The notes beneath the pieces are model-generated. The model had not been told where the DNA came from and made no database searches. It saw nothing but the letters and a program-made list of their open reading frames with translations. 64,000 bases of DNA, taken from the NCBI GenBank assembly GCA_002013415.1, contig MAEX01000007.1, positions 209,649 through 273,648 of the forward strand. The letters are read 5' to 3'. Positions 22,039 to 33,061 of this stretch are shown here, piece after piece (within the stretch, counting starts at the first letter, position 1; the number at the start of each line of letters is the position of its first letter). The stretch is from Mycobacterium sp. D16Q14. Lineage in GTDB: Bacteria > Actinomycetota > Actinomycetes > Mycobacteriales > Mycobacteriaceae. The position numbers were made by a program, and so were the translations under genes.

Positions 22039-23370
22039 TCAGGCGAGATCGGAATCCAGCGCGATGAGATGGCCACGGGCCTCAGACTGGATGAACGCGC
22101 CCGCACCGTCATAGTCGTGCAGCGCCTGCCATCCCTCACGGTCATCGCGTGCCTCGGGAAGATCAAGCCAGCGGCGCAGCAGGTGCAGATCGCCGTCGGC
22201 AAGTACGGCGCCACGAAGACTCGCACTCAACTCCAGGCGCAGTCTCCCGATGGCCGGTGCCGCGGACCGCGGCAACAGCTGGCCCGCATAGCAGTCGACG
22301 GCCCTGGCGATGTGCCCGGCGCGAAGCGCGGCGAAGACATCACCCATATCGCTTTCGACATGGGTGAGCAGCCGGTAGGGACGGGACACGATCAACTCAT
22401 CTCCCACGATGCGGCGCAGTCGTGACATTTCCGCGCGGATCGTGACGACGTCGAGATCGTTTTCGTCAAGCAGCATCGCGAGATGGTCGGCGCTCAATCC
22501 CTCGGGGTGACGCAGCAAGAGCGCCATGATCTCGGCATGGCGACCGGACAGCCGGTGTGTGCGCATCCCATCCTGCCCATCACCCGTGTGCAGAAGCGGG
22601 CGGTCGGCGCCGAGCAAGGTCAGTCGCGGTTCGCTACCGTTCGCCAGCCGCCCCGATCGAGGGTAGTTCAGGGCGATGAAATGTTCGACGGCAACCGCCG
22701 TCGCGCGCACCAATGCCAGGGTCTGCGCCGAAGTAACCGCCGAACCGCCGGTGAGATCGATACTTCCCAGGGGGGCTCCGGTCACCGGGTCATGGATCGG
22801 AACCGCGGTACACGACCACGGCCGGACCAGCCTGCAGAAGTGCTCGCTGCCCCGGATCTGCACCTCACGATCCAGCGCAAGCGCGGTACCCGGGGCATTC
22901 GTGCCTACGGCCCGCTCGCTCCAGTCGGCACCGGGCACGAAGTTCATGGTGGCCGCCTTGCGCCCGGCGCCGGGGTCACCTTCCACCCAGAGCAGCGCGC
23001 CGTCGGCAGCGGTGACCCCCACAAGCACACCCGAGTCGGTGGCGTGGTCCACCAGCAGCCGGCGGATGACCGGTAGCGCCCCGGCGAGCGGATGGCTGCT
23101 GCGCAGTTCGGTCAGGCGCGTCGCGGCGGCCGCTTCGCCAGGCCCGCGGTCGGGATCGACCCCGGTGGCCAGGCTCCGCTGCCAGCTGTCGGTCACGAGC
23201 CGTGGCAGAGGTATCGACTCGAGATACGAACCGTCTACCTGGCCCGCCACGAAGAGATCGTGCGCGTCACGTACGGAAGCCAACGATGCGCGGACAGCCC
23301 CGCGGCGCGTTGCACTTCTCGCAGTCGCCACGGTCTCCAAGCTCTCTGCCCTGGCCATAATCGCAGGCAC
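22039..23370 (-). CDS. GAF-domain transcriptional regulator (AcoR-like)
   Basis: This 443-residue protein resembles the N-terminal half of acetoin/AcoR-type regulators: the S-W-Q-R-S segment near residue 66, a GAF-like domain at about 105-235 with G-T-N-A-P-G-T-A-L and H-F-C-R-L-V-R-P-W-S-C-T-A, then a C-terminal wHTH-like region with S-G-R-H-A-E-I-M-A-L-L. No central AAA ATPase domain is visible, so it is not a sigma-54 activator. It lies 101 bp upstream of the eut operon in the same direction, so it is probably its regulator. Confidence 0.82.
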   Translation of the reverse strand: MPAIMARAESLETVATARSATRRGAVRASLASVRDAHDLFVAGQVDGSYLESIPLPRLVTDSWQRSLATGVDPDRGPGEAAAATRLTELRSSHPLAGALPVIRRLLVDHATDSGVLVGVTAADGALLWVEGDPGAGRKAATMNFVPGADWSERAVGTNAPGTALALDREVQIRGSEHFCRLVRPWSCTAVPIHDPVTGAPLGSIDLTGGSAVTSAQTLALVRATAVAVEHFIALNYPRSGRLANGSEPRLTLLGADRPLLHTGDGQDGMRTHRLSGRHAEIMALLLRHPEGLSADHLAMLLDENDLDVVTIRAEMSRLRRIVGDELIVSRPYRLLTHVESDMGDVFAALRAGHIARAVDCYAGQLLPRSAAPAIGRLRLELSASLRGAVLADGDLHLLRRWLDLPEARDDREGWQALHDYDGAGAFIQSEARGHLIALDSDLA

Positions 23371-23470
23371 GGTCGATATTCACACGATACTTCGACATCG
23401 CCGCCGGGAAGGGAAACTGGGTGAGATAGCCGGCCAACCGGGTCACAGAGGCGACGGCCCGGCATGCCGG

Positions 23471-25679
<2,209 letters not shown>

Positions 25680-25773
25680 GGGGACCACTCTCGTTAGGGG
25701 CGTGTGGGCAACTCAATTATGAACCACCGGGAATTCAATGATTCGCGCGCTGCTCACTCAGCGGAATCAGGAG

Positions 25774-26370
25774 CTAAGAACGGTGCTCGAGCAGGCGTTC
25801 GACGTACTTGGCGATGACATCCACCTCGAGATTCACCGTCGTCCCCACCGCCGCCGATCCGAGCGTCGTCAACCCCAGCGTGGTGGGAATGAGCGATACC
25901 TCGAACCAGTCCGGCCCCAGCCCGGACACGGTCAGCGACACCCCGTCCACGGTGATCGAGCCCTTGTGGACCACATAGCGGGCCACGGCCTCCGGCAAGG
26001 AGACGCGCACCACTTCCCAGTTCTCTGACGGTGTACGGGTGAGCACCTCTCCGGTGCCGTCCACGTGTCCCTGCACGATGTGCCCGCCGAGCCGGCTGTT
26101 GACGGCGGCGGCCCGCTCCAGATTGACCTTGGTGCCGGTCACAATCTTGTCCAGGCTCGACCGCGACAGCGTCTCACCCATGACATCGGTGGTGAAGACG
26201 CCACCGTCGCGCACATCGACCACCGTGAGGCAGACCCCGTTCACGGCGATCGAGTCGCCATGTTTCGCATCCTCGACGACAAGCGGGCCGAGCACGGTGA
26301 GACGGGCAGAGTCGCCAAGATCCTCTCTACCCAGGATCTCGCCAAGCTCCTCAACGATTCCAGTGAACAT
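25774..26370 (-). CDS. ribE: Riboflavin synthase alpha chain
   Basis: This 198-residue enzyme dismutates two lumazines to riboflavin. It has the duplicated beta-barrel layout: M-F-T-G-I-V-E-E-L-G at the N-terminus, G-D-S-I-A-V-N-G-V-C-L-T-V in barrel one and the second copy K-G-S-I-T-V-D-G-V-S-L-T-V about 95 residues later. ATG 26370 gives the canonical start; the open frame upstream to 26541 is non-conserved. The 94-bp gap to ribBA shows no FMN-riboswitch-like fold to my eye. Confidence 0.96.
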   Translation of the reverse strand: MFTGIVEELGEILGREDLGDSARLTVLGPLVVEDAKHGDSIAVNGVCLTVVDVRDGGVFTTDVMGETLSRSSLDKIVTGTKVNLERAAAVNSRLGGHIVQGHVDGTGEVLTRTPSENWEVVRVSLPEAVARYVVHKGSITVDGVSLTVSGLGPDWFEVSLIPTTLGLTTLGSAAVGTTVNLEVDVIAKYVERLLEHRS

Positions 26371-26399
26371 GCAACAAGAGTAGGGCGCGTACCGCTGCG

Positions 26400-26966
26400 T
26401 TAGGCGTGCGTCCCCGCCTGAGCGCAGGCCATCTGGACGTTGTGCGCATCGGTGTTCAGGTCGTTCGCCTTGCCGTTCACACCATCGACCGAGGCGCGAA
26501 CACCCATGAGAATCATCAGCTTGTTCGCGTTTGTCGCCCATGAGCGCATCGGATCGGCGATCGCCGGATCCAGCTCCGGGGTGTTCGCCGCCTCATTGGC
26601 GAAGGATGCCGCCTCACGGAGAGCGGTCCGGCCCGTGCCATTGCTCGAGTTCACGTAGACATCGCTGTAGTTGCCTTCCATGCCGGCCAGGTTCTCCGCG
26701 AAGTCGGAATAGTTGGTCGCCGCGTAGTCGAGTGCCGTCGCGAACTTCGCGCACGCCTCAATGGCTGCCGGGGCGGCGCTATCGGAGGCCGGGGCGGGTG
26801 CGGACACCACGGCGGGGCCGGGCGCCTGAGCGGCCTGCTGAGCCGGCTGTTCCGTTTGATCTTGGCCATCTGGCTCGGCATATGCCACGGGAAGTGTTGC
26901 CAACCCCATGCCGATCGCCAGCAGCGACGGCACCGCCGCCTTCCGACAGAGATGTAATGGCCTCAT
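26400..26966 (-). CDS. Secreted protein of unknown function
   Basis: This 188-residue precursor has a signal peptide ending at V-A-Y-A (about residue 30), then a Gln/Pro/Ala-rich linker to about residue 65 and a helical C-terminal domain with two cysteines (I-E-A-C near 70 and the A-C near the end). The start ATG 26966 has GGAGAGG seven bases before. I recognise no enzyme motif; the shape is like small mycobacterial exported helical proteins, including heme-binding ones, but no heme ligand can be named. It is divergent from the porin genes. Confidence 0.7.
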   Translation of the reverse strand: MRPLHLCRKAAVPSLLAIGMGLATLPVAYAEPDGQDQTEQPAQQAAQAPGPAVVSAPAPASDSAAPAAIEACAKFATALDYAATNYSDFAENLAGMEGNYSDVYVNSSNGTGRTALREAASFANEAANTPELDPAIADPMRSWATNANKLMILMGVRASVDGVNGKANDLNTDAHNVQMACAQAGTHA

Positions 26967-27418
26967 CGATTCCTCTCCAGATTCTCCGGTGCTGTTCGGC
27001 CGTGACCGTACCGGTAATTCCATGCGGAGTCGCGTTATCACAGCACCAATACCTGATAGTGAGTTGCGGAATTGTCACGAGTCTGAACGACCGTTGAACA
27101 ACTGGCATACGAAGGGAAATTCGACTGACCGTTGAAAAGTGTGCTGGATACCCCTACTGGGTAGCCCCAAACGGTCGGGCTCAGGCGGCAGCGACACCAG
27201 TGGTTTTCGTCACAATCGCCGAGGCAGAAGGCTTTTCGCGTTTCAAATCATCGCGGTTGGAACGGTGTGTACCGACGTACGAAATGGATAGACATTGGGC
27301 GATAACTGTTGTCCGTCCATTCACCCTTTGGAAACACAGCACCCCCAACATTCGTCGGGACAGCTTCCTCACAGAAGTCACACGGACATCACCAACAATT
27401 GAGAGGCGCTACCGCACC
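26967..27418. other. 452-bp divergent control region before the porins
   Basis: No protein gene is supported. It holds a perfect TACCC-N5-GGGTA palindrome (27149-27163). Two direct copies of GACCGTTGAA lie at 27089-27098 and 27127-27136, and the reverse complement of GACCGTTTG lies at 27168-27176, flanking the palindrome. The first 130 bp upstream of the minus-strand gene are A+T-richer than average. The length leaves room for a long 5' leader on the porin transcript. Confidence 0.5.
27149..27163. promoter_or_regulatory. Palindrome TACCC-N5-GGGTA between the porin and secreted genes
   Basis: A perfect TACCC-CTACT-GGGTA lies in the divergent region 255 bp before the first porin and 182 bp before the minus-strand secreted protein. 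It has the form I recall for mycobacterial RicR/CsoR copper-repressor operators. A TTGAAA at 27132-27137 could be a -35 for rightward transcription; no convincing -10 follows at the usual distance. Confidence 0.5.
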
Positions 27419-28096
27419 ATGCTGAAAAGTCTTGTCACTCTGACTGCAGTCTGCGCGCTTGCTGCTTCGGCGCCCCTTGCCTTAGCAGAACCCGGTGATG
27501 ATCCGGCCCCAGTCCAGCCGGTGGCCGACGCACCGCCGCCCCCTCCTGGCGACACCGGCGCGATGCCGTCGGCAGAGCCGGGTACCTTGCCCACTCCGGA
27601 CGGCTGGATCCTCGCTGTCGCCGCTAAGGACGAGAGCCTGCTACCGGTGGCCCCACTGACCACCGCGCTGTCCTCGCGCGAGTACATCGTCGGTGGCACG
27701 TTCATCGGTGGGGTGAAGGGTTCGGGTAAGACCAAGCTGGCCGGTGGAACGCTGGAGGCCGGGTACCAGATCGGCTGCGGTATCACCGGTGGCCCCGTGG
27801 AGCTCATGGGTGGTGTCAGCCTCTCCCCGTCGATCAGCATGGCGGGTGTCCCCAGTGCCAGCGCCGGCATCGTCGGCCAGATCAAGGTCGGCCTGAAGCC
27901 CGGTACGGTGACCATCGTTCCGGTCAACAAAAAGACCTTCGAGGGCACCACCACGCGCACCACCATCACCGGTTTCCGTATCAAGATCGACGGCTGCGTC
28001 GGTCAGTCCTTCATCCGGTCGTACGCAACCTTCACCAGCTCCACGGAAAACACCGATGACGTGGTCACCTACATGGGTATCACCAAGGCCGTCTGA
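27419..28096 (+). CDS. MspA-family porin, first of a tandem pair
   Basis: MspA proteins form octameric channels in the mycobacterial outer membrane that admit small hydrophilic solutes. This 225-residue precursor has a signal peptide (1-23, ending A-L-A), a proline-rich segment (about 24-50), then MspA-like strands with S-R-E-Y-I-V-G-G and the conserved L-E-A-G-Y-Q-I-G, ending in F-I-R-S-Y-A-T-F. Typical MspA precursors are about 211 residues and lack the proline insert. ATG 27419 has GAGAGG upstream; the longer open frame from 27200 is not used. Confidence 0.9.
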   Translation: MLKSLVTLTAVCALAASAPLALAEPGDDPAPVQPVADAPPPPPGDTGAMPSAEPGTLPTPDGWILAVAAKDESLLPVAPLTTALSSREYIVGGTFIGGVKGSGKTKLAGGTLEAGYQIGCGITGGPVELMGGVSLSPSISMAGVPSASAGIVGQIKVGLKPGTVTIVPVNKKTFEGTTTRTTITGFRIKIDGCVGQSFIRSYATFTSSTENTDDVVTYMGITKAV

Positions 28097-28158
28097 CGTC
28101 GATGCCCCACACGCTTACAGCCACCCCAATGCAAAAGACCACGAGAGGCCTCACTCCC

Positions 28159-28842
28159 ATGTTCAAGAGTCTCGTCACCCTGACCGCGGCATGCGCACTC
28201 GCCGCGTCGGCGCCGCTCGCCCTGGCGGACCCAGACGACCCACCGCCCGTGCAGCCGGTGGCCGACGCCCCGCCACCCGCGGATGGCCCACCTGCCGACA
28301 ATGGCGTGGTGGGCTCCGAGGACCCGGGCATCGTCAAGACCCCCGACGGCTGGGTACTCACCGTGGGTGCCAAGGATGAGACGCAGTTGCCCATCCCGCC
28401 GCTGACCACTGCCACCTCGTCCCGTGAATACCTCGCCGGTGGCACGTTCACCGGCTCAGCCAAGGGCGGCGGCAACACCAAGCTGTCCGGCGGCACTCTG
28501 GAAGCCGGCTACCAGATTGGTTGCGGCATCAGCCTGAACACCGTCAAGCTGAATGGCTCAATCGGCCTCAGCGCCGGCCTGGGTACGGCCGGTATCACCA
28601 GCGTCGGTATGCCCATTCAGGGCCAGATCGAGGTGCACCCCCAGCCCGGTGAGGTCATCAACGTCTCGGTCGACAAGAAGAAGTACAAGGGCAGCGAAGT
28701 GCGCATCACTCTCAAGGACGTGCACATCAAGATCGACGGTTGCATCGGGCAGTCGTTCCTGCGCTCGTACGCCGTGCTGACCAGCTCATCGAAGGACAAC
28801 GACGATATCGTCGCCTACTACGGCGTCACGAAGACCGTCTAG
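28159..28842 (+). CDS. MspA-family porin, second of a tandem pair
   Basis: This 227-residue precursor is a close paralogue of the preceding gene: nearly the same signal (L-V-T-L-T-A-A-C-A-L-A-A-S-A-P), a Pro-rich linker to about residue 52, then S-R-E-Y-L-A-G-G and L-E-A-G-Y-Q-I-G-C-G. Both paralogues keep a cysteine after Y-Q-I-G and another near the C-terminus (I-D-G-C), a possible disulfide. ATG 28159 is used, with GAGAGG upstream; it lies 62 bp after the first porin, so one transcript is likely. Confidence 0.9.
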   Translation: MFKSLVTLTAACALAASAPLALADPDDPPPVQPVADAPPPADGPPADNGVVGSEDPGIVKTPDGWVLTVGAKDETQLPIPPLTTATSSREYLAGGTFTGSAKGGGNTKLSGGTLEAGYQIGCGISLNTVKLNGSIGLSAGLGTAGITSVGMPIQGQIEVHPQPGEVINVSVDKKKYKGSEVRITLKDVHIKIDGCIGQSFLRSYAVLTSSSKDNDDIVAYYGVTKTV

Positions 28843-28886
28843 CTAGACCGTCCGAACCACCTTCAGTACAGAGGAGAGACGCAGCC

Positions 28887-29609
28887 ATGAGGAACCCCGA
28901 TCGTCCGTCCATCGCGAAGATCGGGGTGGCTGCGGTTCTTGCCGCCAGTGCGCTGCTCGCGTCGGCGGCCACCGCCGGCGGCGATCCCGGGGAACCAGAC
29001 CCGGCTCCGGCGCCCGCGGCCGCACCTCCCCCTCCGGGTCTTCCCGGTCCGCCGGAACCACCGCCCGCATCCCAGATCGGCAACCCACTCGCGCTATCCG
29101 GAACCGAACAAGGCCCCGGCGGCATACCCAACAATCTCGCTATTGTGGGTAATCCCAACCTGATTGGCCAGAACCCGGCACCGGCGGCCCCGGGCGTCGA
29201 GGCTCCTGTCGTCACTCCGAACACCAGGGCGCTGAACAACCAGTACCTGCTGCCGCAGAATCTGAAGCCTGCGGAGCCCGGCAAGGGCGAGATCTATGGG
29301 GTGAACCCCGGCGAAGAGAACGCTGACATCTCGGGGGGCGACTACCTGGGGCGGCTCGTGCGCGGCGTTCAGGACGGCCAATGGCGAGGCGGCATCGTAG
29401 GGCGAGGAACCAAGGAATCGCTCAACCAGCCGTTGCCCGGTACCGCCCCACCTCCCGGCACACGGATCCCCGGCCTGGGTGATGACTCGCAGGGACCGGC
29501 CCCGGATCAGTGGCACTGGACCCCGCCCGAGGCACCCGAGGGCGCCGCTCCCGCACCCGGTGCGCCCCCGGCACCGGCGGTGCCGCCCGTACCGGCGCCT
29601 CCCGCCTAA
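28887..29609 (+). CDS. Proline/alanine-rich secreted protein
   Basis: This 240-residue precursor has a signal peptide (about 1-31, A-S-A-A-T-A-G), a Pro-rich stretch to about residue 65 and a central globular part of about 120 residues with [10 protein letters not shown]. The Pro/Ala tail runs from about 205 to the end. I recognise no motif. It starts 44 bp after the second porin with a strong GAGGAGAG site, so it probably belongs to the porin transcript and may act in the cell envelope (inference). Confidence 0.75.
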   Translation: MRNPDRPSIAKIGVAAVLAASALLASAATAGGDPGEPDPAPAPAAAPPPPGLPGPPEPPPASQIGNPLALSGTEQGPGGIPNNLAIVGNPNLIGQNPAPAAPGVEAPVVTPNTRALNNQYLLPQNLKPAEPGKGEIYGVNPGEENADISGGDYLGRLVRGVQDGQWRGGIVGRGTKESLNQPLPGTAPPPGTRIPGLGDDSQGPAPDQWHWTPPEAPEGAAPAPGAPPAPAVPPVPAPPA

Positions 29610-29615
29610 CCCTAA

Positions 29616-29790
29616 CTATCGACGAAGCACCTTGCGCGCCAAATAGTTTCCCAAGAACTGTGCTGCCTGTACTAGCGCGATGATGACGACGGTCAACACG
29701 ATTGTCACCTGCCAGTTGAAGCGCTGATACCCCTGCACGATCGCAAAGTCGCCAAGTCCGCCGCCGACCAACCCTGCCATCGGCAAGAAC
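29616..29790 (-). pseudogene. metI: Remnant of methionine ABC permease MetI (3' end)
   Basis: Only the last 55 or so residues of a MetI-type permease remain: [13 protein letters not shown] followed by Y-Q-R-F and a final span ending L-A-R-K-V-L-R-R. The complete gene would be about 215-230 residues. The 5' part is missing because the sequence joins directly to metN near 29775-29795, in another frame. It is non-functional on this evidence. Confidence 0.85.
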
Positions 29791-30457
29791 CGCGACACGA
29801 TCGGCGACGGTACGCACCACGTCCATCTCGTGGGTGATCACCACGATGGTCACCCCGAACTCGTCGTTGACCGCGCGCAGCAGCTGCAATACGTCGCCGG
29901 TGGTTTCGGGATCCAGAGCACTGGTCGCCTCGTCGGCCAACAGGATCGACGGTGACGTCGCGAGCGCCCGCGCGATGCCGACACGTTGCTTCTGCCCACC
30001 GGAGAGCTGATCCGGATAACTCTTGGCCTTATCACCCAGTCCCGCGAACTCCAGCAGTTCGGCGACCCGCGCGTTGCGCTTCTCGGCGGTCCATCCGGCC
30101 ACCCGCAGCGGATACGCGATGTTTCCCGCGACGGTTCGGGGACCGGAAGAGATTGAACTGCTGAAAGATCATGCCGATATCGGTGCGCAGACGCCGCAGT
30201 TCACGCTCCCCCAACGCGCTCACCTCGGCTCCGTCCACGACGACGCGACCAGAGCTGGGTCGCTCGAGCCCGTTAATGAGACGTACCAGCGTGCTCTTGC
30301 CGGCCCCCGAGTAACCGATCATGGCGAACACGTCACCCGCGTCGATATCGAGCGACACATCGTCGACGGCGGTCACGGTCTTCTTGCCCACCCGAAAGGT
30401 CTTGCTGATGTGCTCGAATCGGATGAGCGGTGTCGCGCCGGTCATTTCCGTCGTCAT
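29776..30457 (-). pseudogene. metN: Frameshifted, truncated methionine ABC ATPase MetN
   Basis: The first half (from ATG 30457) has Walker A G-Y-S-G-A-G-K-S-T and Q-loop I-F-Q-Q-F-N-L; then the frame changes in a run of four G at 30138-30141. The other frame continues with [15 protein letters not shown], Walker [16 protein letters not shown] and the H-loop V-V-I-T-H-E-M-D. It breaks off at V-L-A-D-G-R-V, where metI sequence begins, so the C-terminal regulatory domain is lost. Stops and starts show the metQ-metN overlap was once ATGA. Confidence 0.9.
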
Positions 30458-31322
30458 TTTTCGCTGCGGATCTGCTGCTCGATCCTCGCCAGGATCGACG
30501 CGCAGTCCGCGCCACTCTTTGCCACCGTCAATTGAGTTCCCTTGCTCTCCTTGGCATATGCCTCGGTGACGGCCGGGGAATAGAACACCTCGACAAGTTT
30601 CTGGTATGTCGGGGTGTCGTTCTCTTCGGCGCGCGCGACGATGACGTTGATGTACGGCTCGGCGCCCGGACTCGCCGGATCGTCAGCGTAGAGCGCGCTC
30701 TTGGGATCAATGTTCGACTGCGCCAGATAGGTGTTGTTGATGACGGCTCCGTCGATCGACTTGAGCGACAGCGCCGTCTGCGCCGCGTCCACTAGCGTCA
30801 CGGTGACCCCTGGAAGCGCCCTTGTCGATATCGGCGGCACTCGGCGTCGCCCGGCCGCCCTTGAGAGTGATGAGCCCAGAGGCCTTCAGCACGAACAGGG
30901 CGCGTGCCTGATTAGGCGGATCGTTAGGGATGGCGATCTGCCCATCTTGTGGAATTTCAGCGAGGGTCTTGTGCTTCTTGCGAATAGAGACCGAGCGGCA
31001 CGATGTAGGTGGCGCCGACCGGAGTAAGTGTTGCGTTATCGGCGACGTTGTATTCAGCCAGAAAACGTAGATGCTGAAACAGATTCACGTCGATCTACTT
31101 TTGGGTGAGTGCTACATTCGGCTGGCTGTAGTCGGTGAAATTGGTGGTGACGAGCTTAATTCCCGCCCTCCCCGTTTCATCTACGAAAACGTCCCACGAT
31201 TCCTTACCGGCCTCTGATGTGCCGATACAAACGATGTTTCGGCCTTGGCCATCGCATTCAGAACACCCGACGCTCCCCATGGCTATCGCGAATGCGGCGA
31301 GAGCAATGGCAATGCGTTTCAT
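30454..31322 (-). pseudogene. metQ: Decayed methionine-binding lipoprotein MetQ
   Basis: A full MetQ can be traced in three frames. The start at ATG 31322 (GGAAGG upstream) gives a lipoprotein signal with G-S-V-G-C, then F-T-D-Y-S-Q-P-N-V-A-L-T-Q-K and a TAG stop at 31095-31097 in place of an expected GAG. The same frame continues I-D-V-N-L-F-Q-H to about 30985, where a +1 shift follows; a second +1 shift lies in a C-run at 30819-30821. The last frame ends at 30454 after Y-I-N-V-I-V-A-R. The transporter's binding protein is therefore lost. Confidence 0.9.
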
Positions 31323-31476
31323 GTCTACCTTCCAAAATTCAGTGTGATCACAATGATTGACATTGTGGCATTTCTGAAGGCACAGCAAATTTCTTAGTGG
31401 CCCTAGAACGGCGCCACAGTACCAGAACGGAAAGCGCAATGCGCCCTACGCGAATACGAAGATGAGCCGGCCGCGC

Positions 31477-32247
31477 CTAGGACGCCGCAGGGGCCGGGGC
31501 TGCCGCCGCGACGGGCACGCTAGGCAGCTCGGGACCACCGTTACCCGGTCCGGCAGCAGGAATCTGCGCAACCAGCTGTGACTGCATCTGAGCCGATATC
31601 GCCGACCAGGACATGGCCGCCGGCTTCCCTCCCCAGCGCAGCGAATAGATTCCCACCAGCAAGGCCTGGCCGGGCTGGGTGATGGTGTACACCGGGCCAC
31701 CCGAATCGCCGTGTTGCCCACCGATATCCGACATGGTGAACCAACCGTTGTTGATCGCGTCGACCTTGCCGCACGTCTCGCCGGACACCGATCCCATGAG
31801 GCATACCGGCAGCCCCGGCTCGGGCCCGGCGTTCTGCGTCATCCGCAGCGCAAGCCCATTGGGCAGGGTGCTGCTCAATTCCACCCCGGGCGCGAAGGAG
31901 ATGCCTTCGTAGTCCGAAACGACATCTCCCGGGCCGATAGCGCCCCCGGTGGGCAGGTTCCGGCTCATCAGCAGCACCTCACCGATACGGTTCCCGCCCA
32001 GATCGGTCACCGATCCGGTGGCATTGCAATGGCCCGCCGTCAGGCCGATTCGAGATGCCGGATCGACGTAGCCAAGAGTGCAACGGCTGTCGCCCTGGAC
32101 AATCGACATGCCCGGGAAAGCGACAATCTTGGGAGGAGTTTCCGAGGCTGGATCGGCGGCCGAAAGCGCAGGTGAAGCAACAAGTATGCCGGCGACCGCG
32201 GCGACCGCGGACACACCACATGCCAGAGCTCTGCTCACGTTTTTCAC
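31477..32247 (-). CDS. Secreted trypsin-like serine protease (S1 family)
   Basis: This is a 256-residue chymotrypsin-fold protein with a signal peptide to about residue 30. The catalytic triad is visible as H73 in L-T-A-G-H-C, D112 in V-S-D-Y-E-G-I and S182 in G-D-S-G-G-P. Cysteines near 56/74 and 149/159 could pair. The tail of about 25 residues is Pro/Ala-rich. GTG 32247 is proposed, with GAGGG upstream; the open frame continues to 32646 without conserved sequence. Mycobacterial relatives are exported proteases of unknown target. Confidence 0.85.
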   Translation of the reverse strand: MKNVSRALACGVSAVAAVAGILVASPALSAADPASETPPKIVAFPGMSIVQGDSRCTLGYVDPASRIGLTAGHCNATGSVTDLGGNRIGEVLLMSRNLPTGGAIGPGDVVSDYEGISFAPGVELSSTLPNGLALRMTQNAGPEPGLPVCLMGSVSGETCGKVDAINNGWFTMSDIGGQHGDSGGPVYTITQPGQALLVGIYSLRWGGKPAAMSWSAISAQMQSQLVAQIPAAGPGNGGPELPSVPVAAAAPAPAAS

Positions 32248-32386
32248 AACAACCAGCCCTCGGTTGACAATCCCGCCCTGCAAACGAGCATGGCGTCGGA
32301 TTGCTGGAGTGTCAATTTCATTCGCCAGCAACGCCGCCGTGTCGCGAGCCTCCCCGGTGTCGCGCTCAGCCTCTACGATCGAACGC

Positions 32387-33061
32387 ATGCGCAACCGCAT
32401 CCGCCTCGCCCTTATCCCTGTCGCAGTCGCCGCCATTACCTTGGCCGGCTGCTCGAAGACCGAAAAGGCCGACGTCAACTTGCCCGAGGCCGCCACACTC
32501 CTGAATGAGTCAGCAGCCACCACCAAGACCCAGACCAGTACACACCTCGTACTCAAGGTCACCGGCGACAAGCCGACCATCAAGCTCTCCGAGCTCACCG
32601 GCGATCTGACCACCACGCCCGCCCTGGCCGCCAAGGGCACCGCCAAGACCGGCGGACTGGAGCTGCCCTTCGTGGTGGTCGACGGCGAGCTGTTCGCCCA
32701 GCTCGGCAGCGCTTACTCCAGCATGGGCCCCGTCAAGGATGTCTACGACGTCGGGATCATTCTGGATCCGAACAAGGGGTTGGCCAACCTCCTGTCCAAC
32801 TTCACCGGCGCGAAGTCCGAGAAGACCGAGACTGTCGACGGTGTCGATTCTGTTCTGGTGACTGGGACCGTGAACAAGGACGCCATCAACACCTTCGCCG
32901 GCTCCAAACTCACCTCGGACATCCCGGGCAAGGCCTGGATCGCGAAGGACGGCACTCACACGCTGAGCAAGATCAGCGTCGATACGTCCCCGGGCAACAC
33001 CATTGAGATGTCGTTGTCCGATTGGGGCAAGCCGGTCACGGTCGACAAGCCCGCCTCGTGA
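32387..33061 (+). CDS. lprG: Lipoprotein LprG, lipid carrier
   Basis: LprG binds triacylated lipids and glycolipids and helps move them through the envelope together with the P55 transporter. The 224-residue protein has the lipobox L-A-G-C at residues 18-21 and the LppX/LprAFG fold with repeated T-T-K-T-x-T-S and the C-terminal [15 protein letters not shown] 32387 gives a 20-residue signal; the open frame upstream overlaps the protease promoter. Its stop overlaps the P55 start. Confidence 0.93.
   Translation: MRNRIRLALIPVAVAAITLAGCSKTEKADVNLPEAATLLNESAATTKTQTSTHLVLKVTGDKPTIKLSELTGDLTTTPALAAKGTAKTGGLELPFVVVDGELFAQLGSAYSSMGPVKDVYDVGIILDPNKGLANLLSNFTGAKSEKTETVDGVDSVLVTGTVNKDAINTFAGSKLTSDIPGKAWIAKDGTHTLSKISVDTSPGNTIEMSLSDWGKPVTVDKPAS

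Noticed and set aside
29422..30102. An intact ABC ATPase with a long C-terminal tail
   Set aside because: It lacks the Walker A loop, which is in another frame upstream, and its tail is out-of-frame reading of metI and the neighbouring gene.
31095..31322. A separate 75-residue lipoprotein gene
   Set aside because: Its C-terminal part is MetQ sequence and the MetQ reading continues directly after the TAG, so it is the 5' part of the metQ pseudogene.
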